A DNA stretch of 13,305 nucleotides from an uncultured Victivallales bacterium (GTDB lineage: Bacteria; Verrucomicrobiota; Lentisphaeria; Oligosphaerales; JAFGRS01), in the NCBI GenBank assembly GCA_903834675.1, contig CAILKC010000061.1, forward strand, positions 1 to 13,305, given 5' to 3'. Under the pieces are notes generated by a model that saw only the letters and a list, made by a program, of their open reading frames with translations, was not told the DNA's origin and searched no databases. The stretch's first letter is position 1. Every line of letters begins with the position of its first letter. A program made the position numbers and the translations under genes. Of this stretch, positions 1 through 6,878 are shown in pieces.

Positions 1-65
1 CGCGGTAGGGTGCCACGGGACTCCGTCAAACCCTGCCTTCGTATGCGCATAGTCAAGCTCCCTGA

Positions 66-97
66 GCGCGCCCCGGCCACTGCGGCCCCTGGCGCGC
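66..97 (-). terminator. GC-rich hairpin downstream of the beta-barrel gene
   Basis: A perfect 7-bp inverted repeat, GCGCGCC at 66-72 and GGCGCGC at 91-97, encloses a smaller GGCC/GGCC pair at 75-78 and 84-87. It begins just after the stop codon of the minus-strand beta-barrel gene, where a transcription terminator would be expected. No T-run follows on the minus strand, so it is not a classical intrinsic terminator. It could be a 3'-end stabilising hairpin or simply a product of GC-rich sequence. Confidence 0.25.
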
Positions 98-105
98 GGT
101 GCTGA

Positions 106-1011
106 TCAGAAATCAAAGACCACCTTCAGCAGGCCGCTCTGGCCGCTGAGATCGAGCGCTGCCTGCGAGGTGCCGGCGGTGCCGCTCACCTCGTCCAGGC
201 GGACTTCGAGTTCGGTGGAGATGTGCTCGGTGAGATGGACGCCGGCGCTGAGGCTGACGAAAAGGCCGACAGCGATGTCCGAGCCCGAGTCGCTGCGCTC
301 CAAGCGGTAGAAGCCCGGATCGCCGGTTCCCGGAATGGCGTTCCAGGCGCCGCTCTCGACCGTCTCCGTCTTGGTCTCGGCCCAGTAGAACGCCGGGCCG
401 ACGCCGGCGGCCAGATAGAAGCGCTTGAGGTCGTACTGGGCGCGCAGGCCAAGATCGAAAACCAGCAGGTCCATCTCGAAACGGCTGAGCTGAACGCTTG
501 CGGAGGTACCCCGCGAGAATCCGGGCAGGGGCGCGTCGTCGAGGGGTGGAACCAGCACTAGCTCATCGTCGACCAGGTAATTGTAGTGCTGGGCCGCGAA
601 CGCCCCGGATGCCCCTCGCGCCCCCTGGGCGCTGAGGTCGGCGTCAACTGTGTAGTATGCCAGACCGGCGGTCAGCCGCAGGCTCAACGCCCCTCGCCGC
701 CAGAGGTCCTTCTGCAGCCCGAGCGCCGGCGCCAGGACGTTGTCCGTCGAGGTGTCACCACCCCGATACAGGACCTGGTCCGCGCTCACCCCGCTGTCGC
801 TGCTCAGCCCCGGCAGCCGCGAGTAACCCTGGATCCCCACCGGGCCACCCACCCGCGACATTGAGTTGTAGTTGCGCAGCTTGAAGCTCTCGACCTTCAC
901 GTCGCCGAAGGAACGATAGGCGGCGCCCAGTTGCAGATGGAGGCCGTAGTCCTCACCCAGCGCCCCCAGGGCGAACAGCGCATACAACGCGACCAGCAAC
1001 CTTGGTAGCAT
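106..1011 (-). CDS. Predicted outer-membrane beta-barrel protein
   Basis: Predicted 301-residue exported protein. Residues 1-19 form a Sec signal peptide (basic start, then a Leu/Ala-rich core) with likely cleavage after ALG, before Glu20. The mature part is rich in alternating polar/hydrophobic stretches with aromatic residues, such as YGLHLQLGAAYRSF near the start and LRLTAGLAYYTVDADL and FYLAAGVGPAFYWAE further on. It ends in LLKVVFDF, a final strand with a terminal Phe as expected of a BAM recognition signal. This architecture fits a small monomeric barrel of about 8-12 strands in the outer membrane. I recognise no specific family and assign no substrate. The start is supported by GAGAGG at 1018-1023, six bases upstream of the ATG. 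It is divergent from the secreted beta-helix gene, so shared regulation is possible but not shown. Confidence 0.75.
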   Translation of the reverse strand: MLPRLLVALYALFALGALGEDYGLHLQLGAAYRSFGDVKVESFKLRNYNSMSRVGGPVGIQGYSRLPGLSSDSGVSADQVLYRGGDTSTDNVLAPALGLQKDLWRRGALSLRLTAGLAYYTVDADLSAQGARGASGAFAAQHYNYLVDDELVLVPPLDDAPLPGFSRGTSASVQLSRFEMDLLVFDLGLRAQYDLKRFYLAAGVGPAFYWAETKTETVESGAWNAIPGTGDPGFYRLERSDSGSDIAVGLFVSLSAGVHLTEHISTELEVRLDEVSGTAGTSQAALDLSGQSGLLKVVFDF

Positions 1012-1300
1012 GCTCTACCTCTCTGTTGGTAAGGTATTATGTCTAATATAATACTGGATATTGCAAATTGATACAGTTCAATTGTCCGACCGGAAAAATA
1101 TGCATGGTTGAATTTGAGCGTCTTTCTGCGGGGAAGTTCCAGCGCGCGCCGCGAAGAGTGGGGTGGTGGCGGTAAGGTACGCTGGTGTGACTGGGGGCAA
1201 AGGTCTCTGCGGGAGCGGCAGGGCCGGCGGGTGCCGGGGCGGTGCGGCGCAGGGGTATGCCGGGTTGGTTCTTGCGGCGGCAGACGAAGGAGAAGGCGAC
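1012..1300. promoter_or_regulatory. Divergent spacer with AT-rich promoter-like island
   Basis: This 289-bp spacer separates the divergent beta-barrel and beta-helix genes. About 1030-1110 is strikingly AT-rich against the GC-rich surroundings. On the plus strand it holds a perfect TATAAT at 1047-1052 with TTGGTA at 1026-1031, though the 15-bp spacing is short. On the minus strand TTGCAA (1061-1066) and CATAAT (1036-1041) are 19 bp apart. The motifs are not optimal in either direction, so the region is a plausible bidirectional promoter without a confident assignment. From 1111 to 1300 the sequence is GC-rich, and I see no further gene in it. Confidence 0.4.
1286..1292 (+). promoter_or_regulatory. 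Ribosome binding site fixing the beta-helix gene start
   Basis: GAAGGAG lies 8 bases before the ATG at 1301. The reading frame is open further upstream to a GTG at 1163. Only the ATG at 1301 has this strong site and gives a protein beginning with a signal peptide, which decides the start. Confidence 0.7.
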
Positions 1301-4072
1301 ATGCGACAGCTGCTGGGAGTAGCGATGATGGCAGCCTTACTGGCGGCCGGAACCTGCGGCGGAGTGGAGTTGTATGTCAGTCCGGCGGGGAATGACGCCT
1401 GGTCGGGCCGGCTTGCCGAAGCCGCGGTCGGCGGGGGTGATGGCCCGTTCGCGACCCTGCTTCGGGCTCGGGATGAGATTCGGGCGCTGAAAGCGAAAGG
1501 GCCCTTGAGTGAGGCGGTGACGGTGACGGTGCGCGGTGGCATCTACGCTTGGCGCGAGCCCTTGGTGCTGGGTGCACAGGATTCCGGCACTGCGGCGGCG
1601 CCGGTGCTGTATCGGGCGCAGCCCGGGGAGGCGGTCATACTGCGCGGGAGTGTGCCGATCCAGGGCTGGCGGCCCTGGCGTGATGGCATTTTCCAGGCCG
1701 AGGTCTCGGGTCTGGGTCTGAGCCAGCCGCCCCGGCAGCTCTTCTTCAAAGGCCAGCGCCAGCCTTTGGCGCGCAGCCCGAACGTCGACCCTGAGCACCC
1801 CCGCAGTGGCGGCTTCCTCTACGTCACCGGCGAGGTGGAGAAGGAGAGCAAGACGCTGCTGCAGTACAATCCGGCGCTGCTGGATCCCTCGGTCTGGTCC
1901 CAGCCGCAGCAGGTGCGGGTGCATGTGTGGTCCTGGTTGAACTGGAACCGCAGTGTTGTGGCGGTCAAGTCGGTGGACAGCCCCCGCAGCGTGATCACCC
2001 TCGCTGGGTCGGCGTCATACAAGCTGATCCGCGGCAACCGCTTCTTTGTCGAGAACGCCCTTGAGATGCTCGACGCCCCTGGCGAGTGGTTCGTCGATGC
2101 CGATTGCCGCTTCGCCTACTTCCTGCCGCCGGGCGGCGCGGCCCCGGCCGACGGCGAGGTCACCGTGCCGGTAGTAGAGGATTTGGTCCGCCTGGAAGGC
2201 AATGCGGCGACCGGCGCCTTCGTCGGCCACGTGCGTCTGCACGGGTTCCGCTTCGAGGAAGCTCAAAAAGGCCTGGTCTCGCTGAAGTTGGCCGAGTACT
2301 GCGCCGTGACCGGGAGCAGGCTGACGAACGGTGGTGGCGCGGCCCTGACCCTGGGCGCCCGCAGTCACCACAACCGGATTGCGGGGTGTGACATCGCGCA
2401 CGTCGGTGGACCAGGAATCGAGATCAATGCCGAACTGGACTGGGAGCACCGGCTGGAGAATCGGGTGAGTTTTAACGAGATCACCAACAATCATGTGCAT
2501 GATGTCGGCGAGGGCGGGGATGCCTGGGGTGCCATCCGTTTGAACCCCTCCTGCGGCGGCAACGTGAGCCACGACAACGTCATCTCGCATAACCTGGTGC
2601 ATGATACGCCGCGTCAGGGCATCTCCTTCAACGGCTTCCGCAACATCGTGGAGTACAACGAGGTCCACCACACCAACCAGGAGCAGTCCGATACGGGCGC
2701 CATCGGCATGGGCTCCCGTGACATCTACGAGCGCGGCAGCGTCATCCGCTTCAACTACATTCACGACACCGGCGGCTACAACATGCTCAAGCCCGGCGTC
2801 TGGGAGTACCCGCACTACTCCTGGGGCGTCTACCTCGACGACTACACCAGTGGCGTCCAGGTCTACGGCAATCTGATTGTGCGGGCCTACCGGGCCGGGG
2901 TCATGGTGCATGGCGGGCAGGACAACACGATTGAGGGCAACGTCATCGTTGACAGCCGCGTCTGCCAGGTGGAATATGCCCCCATCGACAGTCTGGTCTC
3001 AGGCCGCACCCCGGCCCATCCCGACAAGAGCGAGTGGTTGATGAGCGGCACGCGCTGTCTCGGCAATGTTTTCGCCTACAGCGACACGAAGGCCAAGTGG
3101 CTCAACGGGAGCAAATGGAGCCAGGTCTTGGCAGCCTCAGAGCGCAACCTGATCTGGCCGGACGGGGGCCTGGTCCGGGTGGGGCTCCGGGCCGAGGCGG
3201 CTGGCACGGAATGGGCTGCCTGGCAGGCGCTGGGCTACGACCGGGCCTCGGTCAGCGCCGACCCGTTGTTTGTCGATGCCGCCAAGGACGACTACCGGCT
3301 GCGCCCCGAGTCACCCGCCCTGGCGCTGGGTTTCAAGGCCTTGCCACTGGAGAAGATGGGCTTGTACGAGTCGCCCGAACGGGCCTCGTGGCCGGTCAAG
3401 GTCGAGGTCTGGCGAGAGACCCACCTGACCCACCCTGGCGGCCTGCCCGAGGCGCCCGCCAAGGAGCCCGTGCGTTACCGCGCCGTGAGTACCCCAACCG
3501 CGCCGCTGATCGATGGTAACACCGACGCCCCGGAGTGGCCTTGGGAGACCCCAGGCGCCAAGGCGATGGTGACCGCTCTATCGATGGAGGATGGTAAGGC
3601 GAAACAGCCCAGTTGGGCTCTGGTGATGGCCGATGGCGAGGCGCTCTACATCGCTCTGGTCAACCGGGTTGCGGACTCCGCCAAACTGCTGCGACAGGGC
3701 GGGGTCTGGGGCCAGAACGACGGCGCCGAAGTCTGCCTCCAGGACGCCAGCGGCGCCAAGCCGGGGCCCATCTTTGTGGTGCAGGGGTTCCCCTCCGGCG
3801 TCTGCGAGAGCGTCGACCACGCCGGGGCGCCCGCCGAGGCCGTGCTGCGTCTTGGGCAGGCCGTCCGTTACGCCGCCCGGATCGGCGAGGGCCAGTGGAC
3901 TGGCGAGTGGCGTATCCCCTTCGCCGCCCTGGGCCTCGAGGCGGCCAAGGTGACCTCGTTGCGCTTCAATATCGGGGTGCTCAAGGCCGCCGAGCGCGAG
4001 TGGACCGCCTGGGTCAGCACCGGCGGCGCCCCCTGGCGCCTGGAGCAGGCCGGGGAGCTGCTGCTGAAGTAG
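1301..4072 (+). CDS. Secreted right-handed beta-helix protein with C-terminal CBM9-like domain
   Basis: Predicted 923-residue secreted carbohydrate-active protein. Residues 1-20 form a Sec signal peptide. The mature protein opens with ELYVSPAGNDAWSG, followed by the GGIY...DSGT...PVLYRAQPGE block (79-110), the usual entry to right-handed parallel beta-helix glycan-active proteins. Asn/His/Gly-rich coils occupy roughly 290-560 (NRVSFNEITNNHVHDVG, VIRFNYIHDTGG and similar), and DPLFVDAAKDDYRLRPESPA (654-673) is a typical closing motif. Residues about 725-923 look like a CBM9/DOMON-like sugar-binding domain (PLIDGNTDAPEW, then WTGEWRIPFAALGL). The opening resembles GH141-type beta-helix enzymes, but I cannot identify catalytic residues, so it may be a hydrolase, a lyase or a binding protein. 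The Cys at 19 is not in a good lipobox. It probably acts on polysaccharide in the periplasm or outside the cell. Confidence 0.8.
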   Translation: MRQLLGVAMMAALLAAGTCGGVELYVSPAGNDAWSGRLAEAAVGGGDGPFATLLRARDEIRALKAKGPLSEAVTVTVRGGIYAWREPLVLGAQDSGTAAAPVLYRAQPGEAVILRGSVPIQGWRPWRDGIFQAEVSGLGLSQPPRQLFFKGQRQPLARSPNVDPEHPRSGGFLYVTGEVEKESKTLLQYNPALLDPSVWSQPQQVRVHVWSWLNWNRSVVAVKSVDSPRSVITLAGSASYKLIRGNRFFVENALEMLDAPGEWFVDADCRFAYFLPPGGAAPADGEVTVPVVEDLVRLEGNAATGAFVGHVRLHGFRFEEAQKGLVSLKLAEYCAVTGSRLTNGGGAALTLGARSHHNRIAGCDIAHVGGPGIEINAELDWEHRLENRVSFNEITNNHVHDVGEGGDAWGAIRLNPSCGGNVSHDNVISHNLVHDTPRQGISFNGFRNIVEYNEVHHTNQEQSDTGAIGMGSRDIYERGSVIRFNYIHDTGGYNMLKPGVWEYPHYSWGVYLDDYTSGVQVYGNLIVRAYRAGVMVHGGQDNTIEGNVIVDSRVCQVEYAPIDSLVSGRTPAHPDKSEWLMSGTRCLGNVFAYSDTKAKWLNGSKWSQVLAASERNLIWPDGGLVRVGLRAEAAGTEWAAWQALGYDRASVSADPLFVDAAKDDYRLRPESPALALGFKALPLEKMGLYESPERASWPVKVEVWRETHLTHPGGLPEAPAKEPVRYRAVSTPTAPLIDGNTDAPEWPWETPGAKAMVTALSMEDGKAKQPSWALVMADGEALYIALVNRVADSAKLLRQGGVWGQNDGAEVCLQDASGAKPGPIFVVQGFPSGVCESVDHAGAPAEAVLRLGQAVRYAARIGEGQWTGEWRIPFAALGLEAAKVTSLRFNIGVLKAAEREWTAWVSTGGAPWRLEQAGELLLK

Positions 4073-4238
4073 CTGGGGACAGCCCCACGTCTTTTGAAGC
4101 CTTGCCGTTCTTTGCGCCTTGGTTGCATTTGCTTAACGATATGGTAGCCTAACGGGCTCTGGCCGGGATGCGGCTGCTGGCAGGGGTCGCGGGCCCGTGG
4201 GTCCAGATTCGGCAACCGAAGCGCTATGGGAGACACGC
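4073..4238 (+). promoter_or_regulatory. Spacer upstream of the symporter operon
   Basis: This 166-bp spacer follows the beta-helix gene and should hold the promoter of the DUF485-symporter pair. The stretch 4110-4150 is less GC-rich than its surroundings and has loose -35-like (TTGCGC at 4112, TTGGTT at 4119) and -10-like (AACGAT at 4135, TATGGT at 4139) hexamers, none of them convincing. GGGAG at 4228-4232 is six bases before the ATG at 4239 and is the ribosome binding site that favours that start over the GTG at 4197. Confidence 0.3.
4074..4095 (+). terminator. Possible intrinsic terminator after the beta-helix gene
   Basis: TGGGG (4074-4078) and CCCCA (4083-4087) form a 5-bp stem with an ACAG loop, followed shortly by TCTTTT (4090-4095). 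It lies immediately after the TAG stop codon. The stem is short and the T-run is offset by two bases, so it is a weak candidate. Confidence 0.4.
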
Positions 4239-4529
4239 ATGCTGCACGAACCAGCGCCCCGGACGCAGGGGCAGGATAAGGCGTCGGCGCCCAAGGCCCG
4301 CCTGGGGTTACGGTTATTCATCGCTTACTGCGTGGTCTACGCCGGGTTTGTGGTGATCAACACCCTGAAGCCGAAGGCGCTGGAGGGCGCCGGTCTGTTC
4401 GGGGTGAATCTGGCGGTGACCTACGGTTTCGGGCTGATCGTGCTGGCCATTGTGATGGGGCTGATCTACAACGCCGCCTGCACTCGTCTTGAGGACCGCG
4501 TGGGCCAGGGTGGGGAGGGGAAGCCATGA
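4239..4529 (+). CDS. DUF485 family small membrane protein (YjcH-like symporter partner)
   Basis: A 96-residue protein with two predicted membrane helices, about 22-42 (LGLRLFIAYCVVYAGFVVIN) and about 57-79 (NLAVTYGFGLIVLAIVMGLIY). The pair, with YAGFV and the NLAVTYGFGLIVLA signature, matches the DUF485 family, whose E. coli member YjcH is encoded just before the acetate permease ActP. Its biochemical role is not established; it is generally regarded as a companion of the symporter. The ATG at 4239 is preferred to the GTG at 4197 because it has GGGAG six bases upstream. The last codons overlap the next gene by ATGA (4526-4529), which implies translational coupling with the symporter. The length is normal for the family. 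Confidence 0.88.
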   Translation: MLHEPAPRTQGQDKASAPKARLGLRLFIAYCVVYAGFVVINTLKPKALEGAGLFGVNLAVTYGFGLIVLAIVMGLIYNAACTRLEDRVGQGGEGKP

Positions 4530-6451
4530 TCTACCAGCCGTCCATCGTTGCGGTCATCGTCTTTGTGCTTTTCGTGCTCCTGGTGATCGGTTTGTCATCG
4601 TACCTGGCCCGGCGGACGAAGTCAGCCCACAGCTACTTTGCGGCCGGCGGCACGATTCACTGGGGCGTCAATGGCATCGCCTTTGCTGGCGACTACCTCT
4701 CGGCGGCGTCGTTTCTGGGCATCTGCGGCATGATTGCGACGAGCGGCTACGACGGTTTCCTGTACTCGATCGGCTTTCTGGCCGGGTGGGTGGTGGCGCT
4801 GTTCGTGGTGGCGGAGCCGATGAAGCGTCTGGGCCGCTATACTTTCACCGACGCCCTGAACGCCAACTTCAAGTCTCCCGGCATTCAGTTGGCGACGGCG
4901 ATCAGCACCTTAGTGGTGTCGGTCTGTTACCTGATTCCGCAGATGGTGGGTGCGGGCGACCTGGTGACGCCGTTGCTAGGGCTGCCACACTACATGGGGG
5001 TGATCATGGTGGGCGCCATCGTGATCTTCATCGTGGCGACGGCGGGCATGACCTCGACCACCTACGTGCAGTTCATCAAGGGTGGGTTGCTGATCATCTG
5101 TTCGCTGGTCCTGGTCATCATGCTGGTGCGCAAGGGTCTCGACACCAAACCGCAGCCCGACTACCACGTCTTCCTGACGCAGGCAGCCACCTGCGTCGAC
5201 GGTAAAGTCACCCAGGTCGAGGATACCCAAAGCCGGGTCGCCGCGCAGATGGAGGCCGGCGGCAAGACCTTCGTCAAACTGGACCGCGACGGCATCAGCA
5301 CTTGGTGGCTGCTGGTCAAGACCGAGAACGGCGCCGTGCTGAAGGAGGCCCTCGCCATCACCCGCACCGCGGCGGGCGCCACTCTCTACAACGGCGCGCC
5401 CAAAGCGGACCGGAAGTTCTTCCAGGTCGGGCATGTCTCGAAGATCATCGATAACGGGGTCGAGGTAGAGCGTAGCGGACCGGTCGGGCCGTTCCGCTAC
5501 CTGGCGCTGCTGGAAAAGGCGACGGTGGTGCGTTTTGGTGAGCAGCCGCTCAAGGACGGCGGCGACAAGGTGACGGTGTACTATCAGAATCCAACCGCCG
5601 GTGCGCGGATCATGCGTCCGGGCCTCAAGTTCAAGGTGGATGAGGGGGCCACGGTCTGGACCAAGCTCAATTTCATCTCGTTGATGCTGGCCTTGTTTTT
5701 CGGCACCGCGGCCTTGCCGCACATTCTGATTCGCTACTACACGGTGCCCAGCCCGAAGTGCGCCCGCAAGTCAACCATCGTCGCGATTGGGGCAATCGGT
5801 CTGTTCTACGTGCTGACGCTCTTTCTGGGGCTGGGGGCCATGGTCAACGGCGTTCTCGATGTCGAGAGCAGTAACATGGCCGCGCCGCTGCTGGCCCGTT
5901 CCTTCGGGACGCTGCTGTTCGCCATCATCTCGGCGGTGGCGTTTGCGACCATCCTGGGGACGGTCAGCGGCTTGATCGTGGCGGCCTCCGGCGCGGTGGC
6001 GCACGATCTGCTTGATGTTTACTGGAATGTGCGCATGACGGACCAGGGCAAGGTGCGGGCCGGCAAGATTGCGGCCGTGTCGGTGGGGGCCATCGCCATT
6101 GCGCTGGGCATCTTGATGAAGGGAATGAACGTCTCCTTCCTGGTCGGCTTGGCCTTTGCTGTGGCGGCGTCCGCCAACCTGCCCGCCATCCTGATGATGA
6201 TCTTCTGGAAGCGCACGACGGCCAAGGGTATCGCGGCCTCGGTGGTTACCGGCATGCTTTCGTCGCTGCTGATCATCCTGCTGTCGCCCAGCATGTTCGC
6301 GCAGTACGGACTGGACAAGAATGCAGCGCCGATGCCGCTCGACAACCCCGGCATCGTCTCTATCCCCTTGAGTTTTCTGGTGTTGGTGGTCGTCTCCTTG
6401 CTGACCAAAGCCCGGCAGGAGCCCGCCAGCGCCACGCCCGCCAAGGCCTGA
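4526..6451 (+). CDS. ActP-like sodium:solute symporter with enlarged loop (SSS family)
   Basis: A 641-residue inner-membrane transporter of the solute:sodium symporter family, closest in motifs to the acetate permease ActP: YLARRTKSAHSYFAAGG (26-42), FAGDYLSAASFLG (53-65), SGYDGFLYSIGFLAGW (73-88), GRYTFTDA (103-110), MVGAGDL (140-146), FFGTAALPHILIRYYTV (391-407) and ISAVAFATIL (468-477). I count about 13 membrane segments. Transport of acetate or another short carboxylate with a cation is likely, but the substrate is not proven. Residues about 206-376, between helices 6 and 7, form a hydrophilic region of about 170 residues, far longer than the E. coli ActP loop, and would be extracytoplasmic under the usual SSS topology. 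The start overlaps the DUF485 gene by ATGA. No acetyl-CoA synthetase gene lies in the window. Confidence 0.88.
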   Translation: MIYQPSIVAVIVFVLFVLLVIGLSSYLARRTKSAHSYFAAGGTIHWGVNGIAFAGDYLSAASFLGICGMIATSGYDGFLYSIGFLAGWVVALFVVAEPMKRLGRYTFTDALNANFKSPGIQLATAISTLVVSVCYLIPQMVGAGDLVTPLLGLPHYMGVIMVGAIVIFIVATAGMTSTTYVQFIKGGLLIICSLVLVIMLVRKGLDTKPQPDYHVFLTQAATCVDGKVTQVEDTQSRVAAQMEAGGKTFVKLDRDGISTWWLLVKTENGAVLKEALAITRTAAGATLYNGAPKADRKFFQVGHVSKIIDNGVEVERSGPVGPFRYLALLEKATVVRFGEQPLKDGGDKVTVYYQNPTAGARIMRPGLKFKVDEGATVWTKLNFISLMLALFFGTAALPHILIRYYTVPSPKCARKSTIVAIGAIGLFYVLTLFLGLGAMVNGVLDVESSNMAAPLLARSFGTLLFAIISAVAFATILGTVSGLIVAASGAVAHDLLDVYWNVRMTDQGKVRAGKIAAVSVGAIAIALGILMKGMNVSFLVGLAFAVAASANLPAILMMIFWKRTTAKGIAASVVTGMLSSLLIILLSPSMFAQYGLDKNAAPMPLDNPGIVSIPLSFLVLVVVSLLTKARQEPASATPAKA

Positions 6452-6572
6452 GAGGCGCTGGTGGAGGTGCGCGGCCAGAACCGGGGGCCAGGGTCCAGCG
6501 TGGGGCACCGCGGTTGGCTTGAATAGAGGCCCGGTTGAGCGGGAGCTTCGTACGCATCGTGGCGCAGGCTGG

Positions 6573-6615
6573 AAGTCTCATTCTGGTAGGTCTGGCCCCA
6601 GCCGGGGGCTGGGCT
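6573..6615 (+). repeat. Imperfect direct repeat, copy 1
   Basis: The 43-bp segment starts AAGTCTCATTC, contains the 16-mer GCCCCAGCCGGGGGCT and ends in GGCT. It matches 6764-6806 with five substitutions and no gaps by manual alignment. It includes the hairpin CCAGCC-GGG-GGCTGG at 6598-6612. Confidence 0.85.
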
Positions 6616-6634
6616 TGTATGAGGCTTGTATGAG
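6613..6634 (+). repeat. 11-bp tandem duplication GCTTGTATGAG
   Basis: GCTTGTATGAG occurs twice back to back, at 6613-6623 and 6624-6634, without mismatch. A related CTCGTATGA follows at 6647-6655. The duplication overlaps the left arm of the long inverted repeat at 6630. Confidence 0.85.
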
Positions 6635-6772
6635 ACTTGCGGCAACCTCGTATGACACCAGGCGCTTCCCATTCCGCCCGTCGTCCGCCGCGGCGGCCAC
6701 GCAGGGCCGCCCTCCAGGCGATCCGGCACGTACCGGCCGGATCGGAATGGGAACCGCGTCGGCAAGTCTCAT
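6630..6772. repeat. Nested inverted repeats with branched folding potential
   Basis: The outer arms ATGAGACTTGC (6630-6640) and GCAAGTCTCAT (6762-6772) are perfect 11-bp complements. Inside them TTCCCATTCCG (6666-6676) and CGGAATGGGAA (6743-6753) form a second perfect 11-bp stem. This encloses two local hairpins, GGCGGCC/GGCCGCC (6692-6698 with 6705-6711) and ATCCGG/CCGGAT (6721-6726 with 6737-6742), the latter directly abutting the second stem. The palindrome CCGCCGCGGCGG lies at 6685-6696. Such an arrangement suggests a structured RNA or a palindromic mobile repeat of the MITE or REP kind. I do not recognise a known family. Confidence 0.75.
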
Positions 6773-6806
6773 TCCGGTATGTCCAGCCCCAGCCGGGGGC
6801 TTGGCT
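6764..6806 (+). repeat. Imperfect direct repeat, copy 2
   Basis: This second copy of the 43-bp unit has AAGTCTCATTCCGGTATGTC followed by the shared 16-mer GCCCCAGCCGGGGGCT. Its first nine bases are part of the right arm of the long inverted repeat, and its last base starts the heptamer array. Confidence 0.85.
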
Positions 6807-6839
6807 GAACCCTGAACCCTGAACCCTGAACCCTGACCC
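6806..6839 (+). repeat. TGAACCC heptamer tandem repeat
   Basis: Four perfect TGAACCC units run from 6806 to 6833, followed by a shortened fifth unit, TGACCC (6834-6839). The array abuts copy 2 of the 43-bp repeat and ends 39 bp before the ATG of the sensor gene. Copy number in such arrays can change by slippage. Confidence 0.9.
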
Positions 6840-6865
6840 TACGGAACTGACATGCGCCCCTAGAC

Positions 6866-6870
6866 AGGAG
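6866..6870 (+). promoter_or_regulatory. Ribosome binding site for the sensor-nucleotidyltransferase
   Basis: AGGAG ends 8 bases before the ATG at 6879. In-frame GTG codons at 6870 and 6876 overlap or crowd this site and are poorer starts, so the ATG at 6879 is chosen. Confidence 0.65.
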
Positions 6871-6878
6871 TGACGGTG

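Larger units (their letters stand above)
6452..6878. other. Gene-free spacer carrying repeats and inverted repeats
   Basis: A 427-bp stretch with no credible gene separates the symporter from the sensor-nucleotidyltransferase gene. Short open frames here have no ribosome binding sites and span the repeats. Its content is a 43-bp imperfect direct repeat, nested inverted repeats, an 11-bp tandem duplication and a heptamer tandem array, each listed separately. 6452-6572 holds nothing recognisable. The unit may act as the untranslated leader of the downstream gene or be an inserted non-coding repeat element. Confidence 0.6.

Noticed and set aside
1163..1300. Upstream extension of the beta-helix reading frame from a GTG
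   Set aside because: The extension is Gly/Arg/Ala-rich, would bury the signal peptide 46 residues inside the protein, and lacks the strong ribosome binding site seen before the ATG at 1301.
1319..1357. Lipoprotein signal at Cys19 of the beta-helix protein
   Set aside because: The residues before the Cys (AAGT) do not fit the lipobox, which needs Leu or similar at -3 and Gly/Ala/Ser at -1. An ordinary Sec signal is more likely.
2015..2911. 298-codon open frame on the minus strand within the beta-helix gene
   Set aside because: Val/Asp/Ala-rich shadow of a GC-rich gene with no ribosome binding site or domain signature.
4161..4178. Possible sigma-54 promoter (GG-N10-GC) upstream of the DUF485 gene
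   Set aside because: Only the dinucleotide spacing matches. The TTGC part of the -12 element is absent and such matches are frequent in GC-rich DNA.
6630..6772. Integron attC site as an explanation of the nested inverted repeats
   Set aside because: There is no GTTRRRY/RYYYAAC core pair at the ends, no integrase gene and no cassette array.
6519..6815. 98-codon plus-strand open frame in the repeat region
   Set aside because: It is made largely of repeat sequence, ends in the heptamer array and has no ribosome binding site or recognisable protein features.
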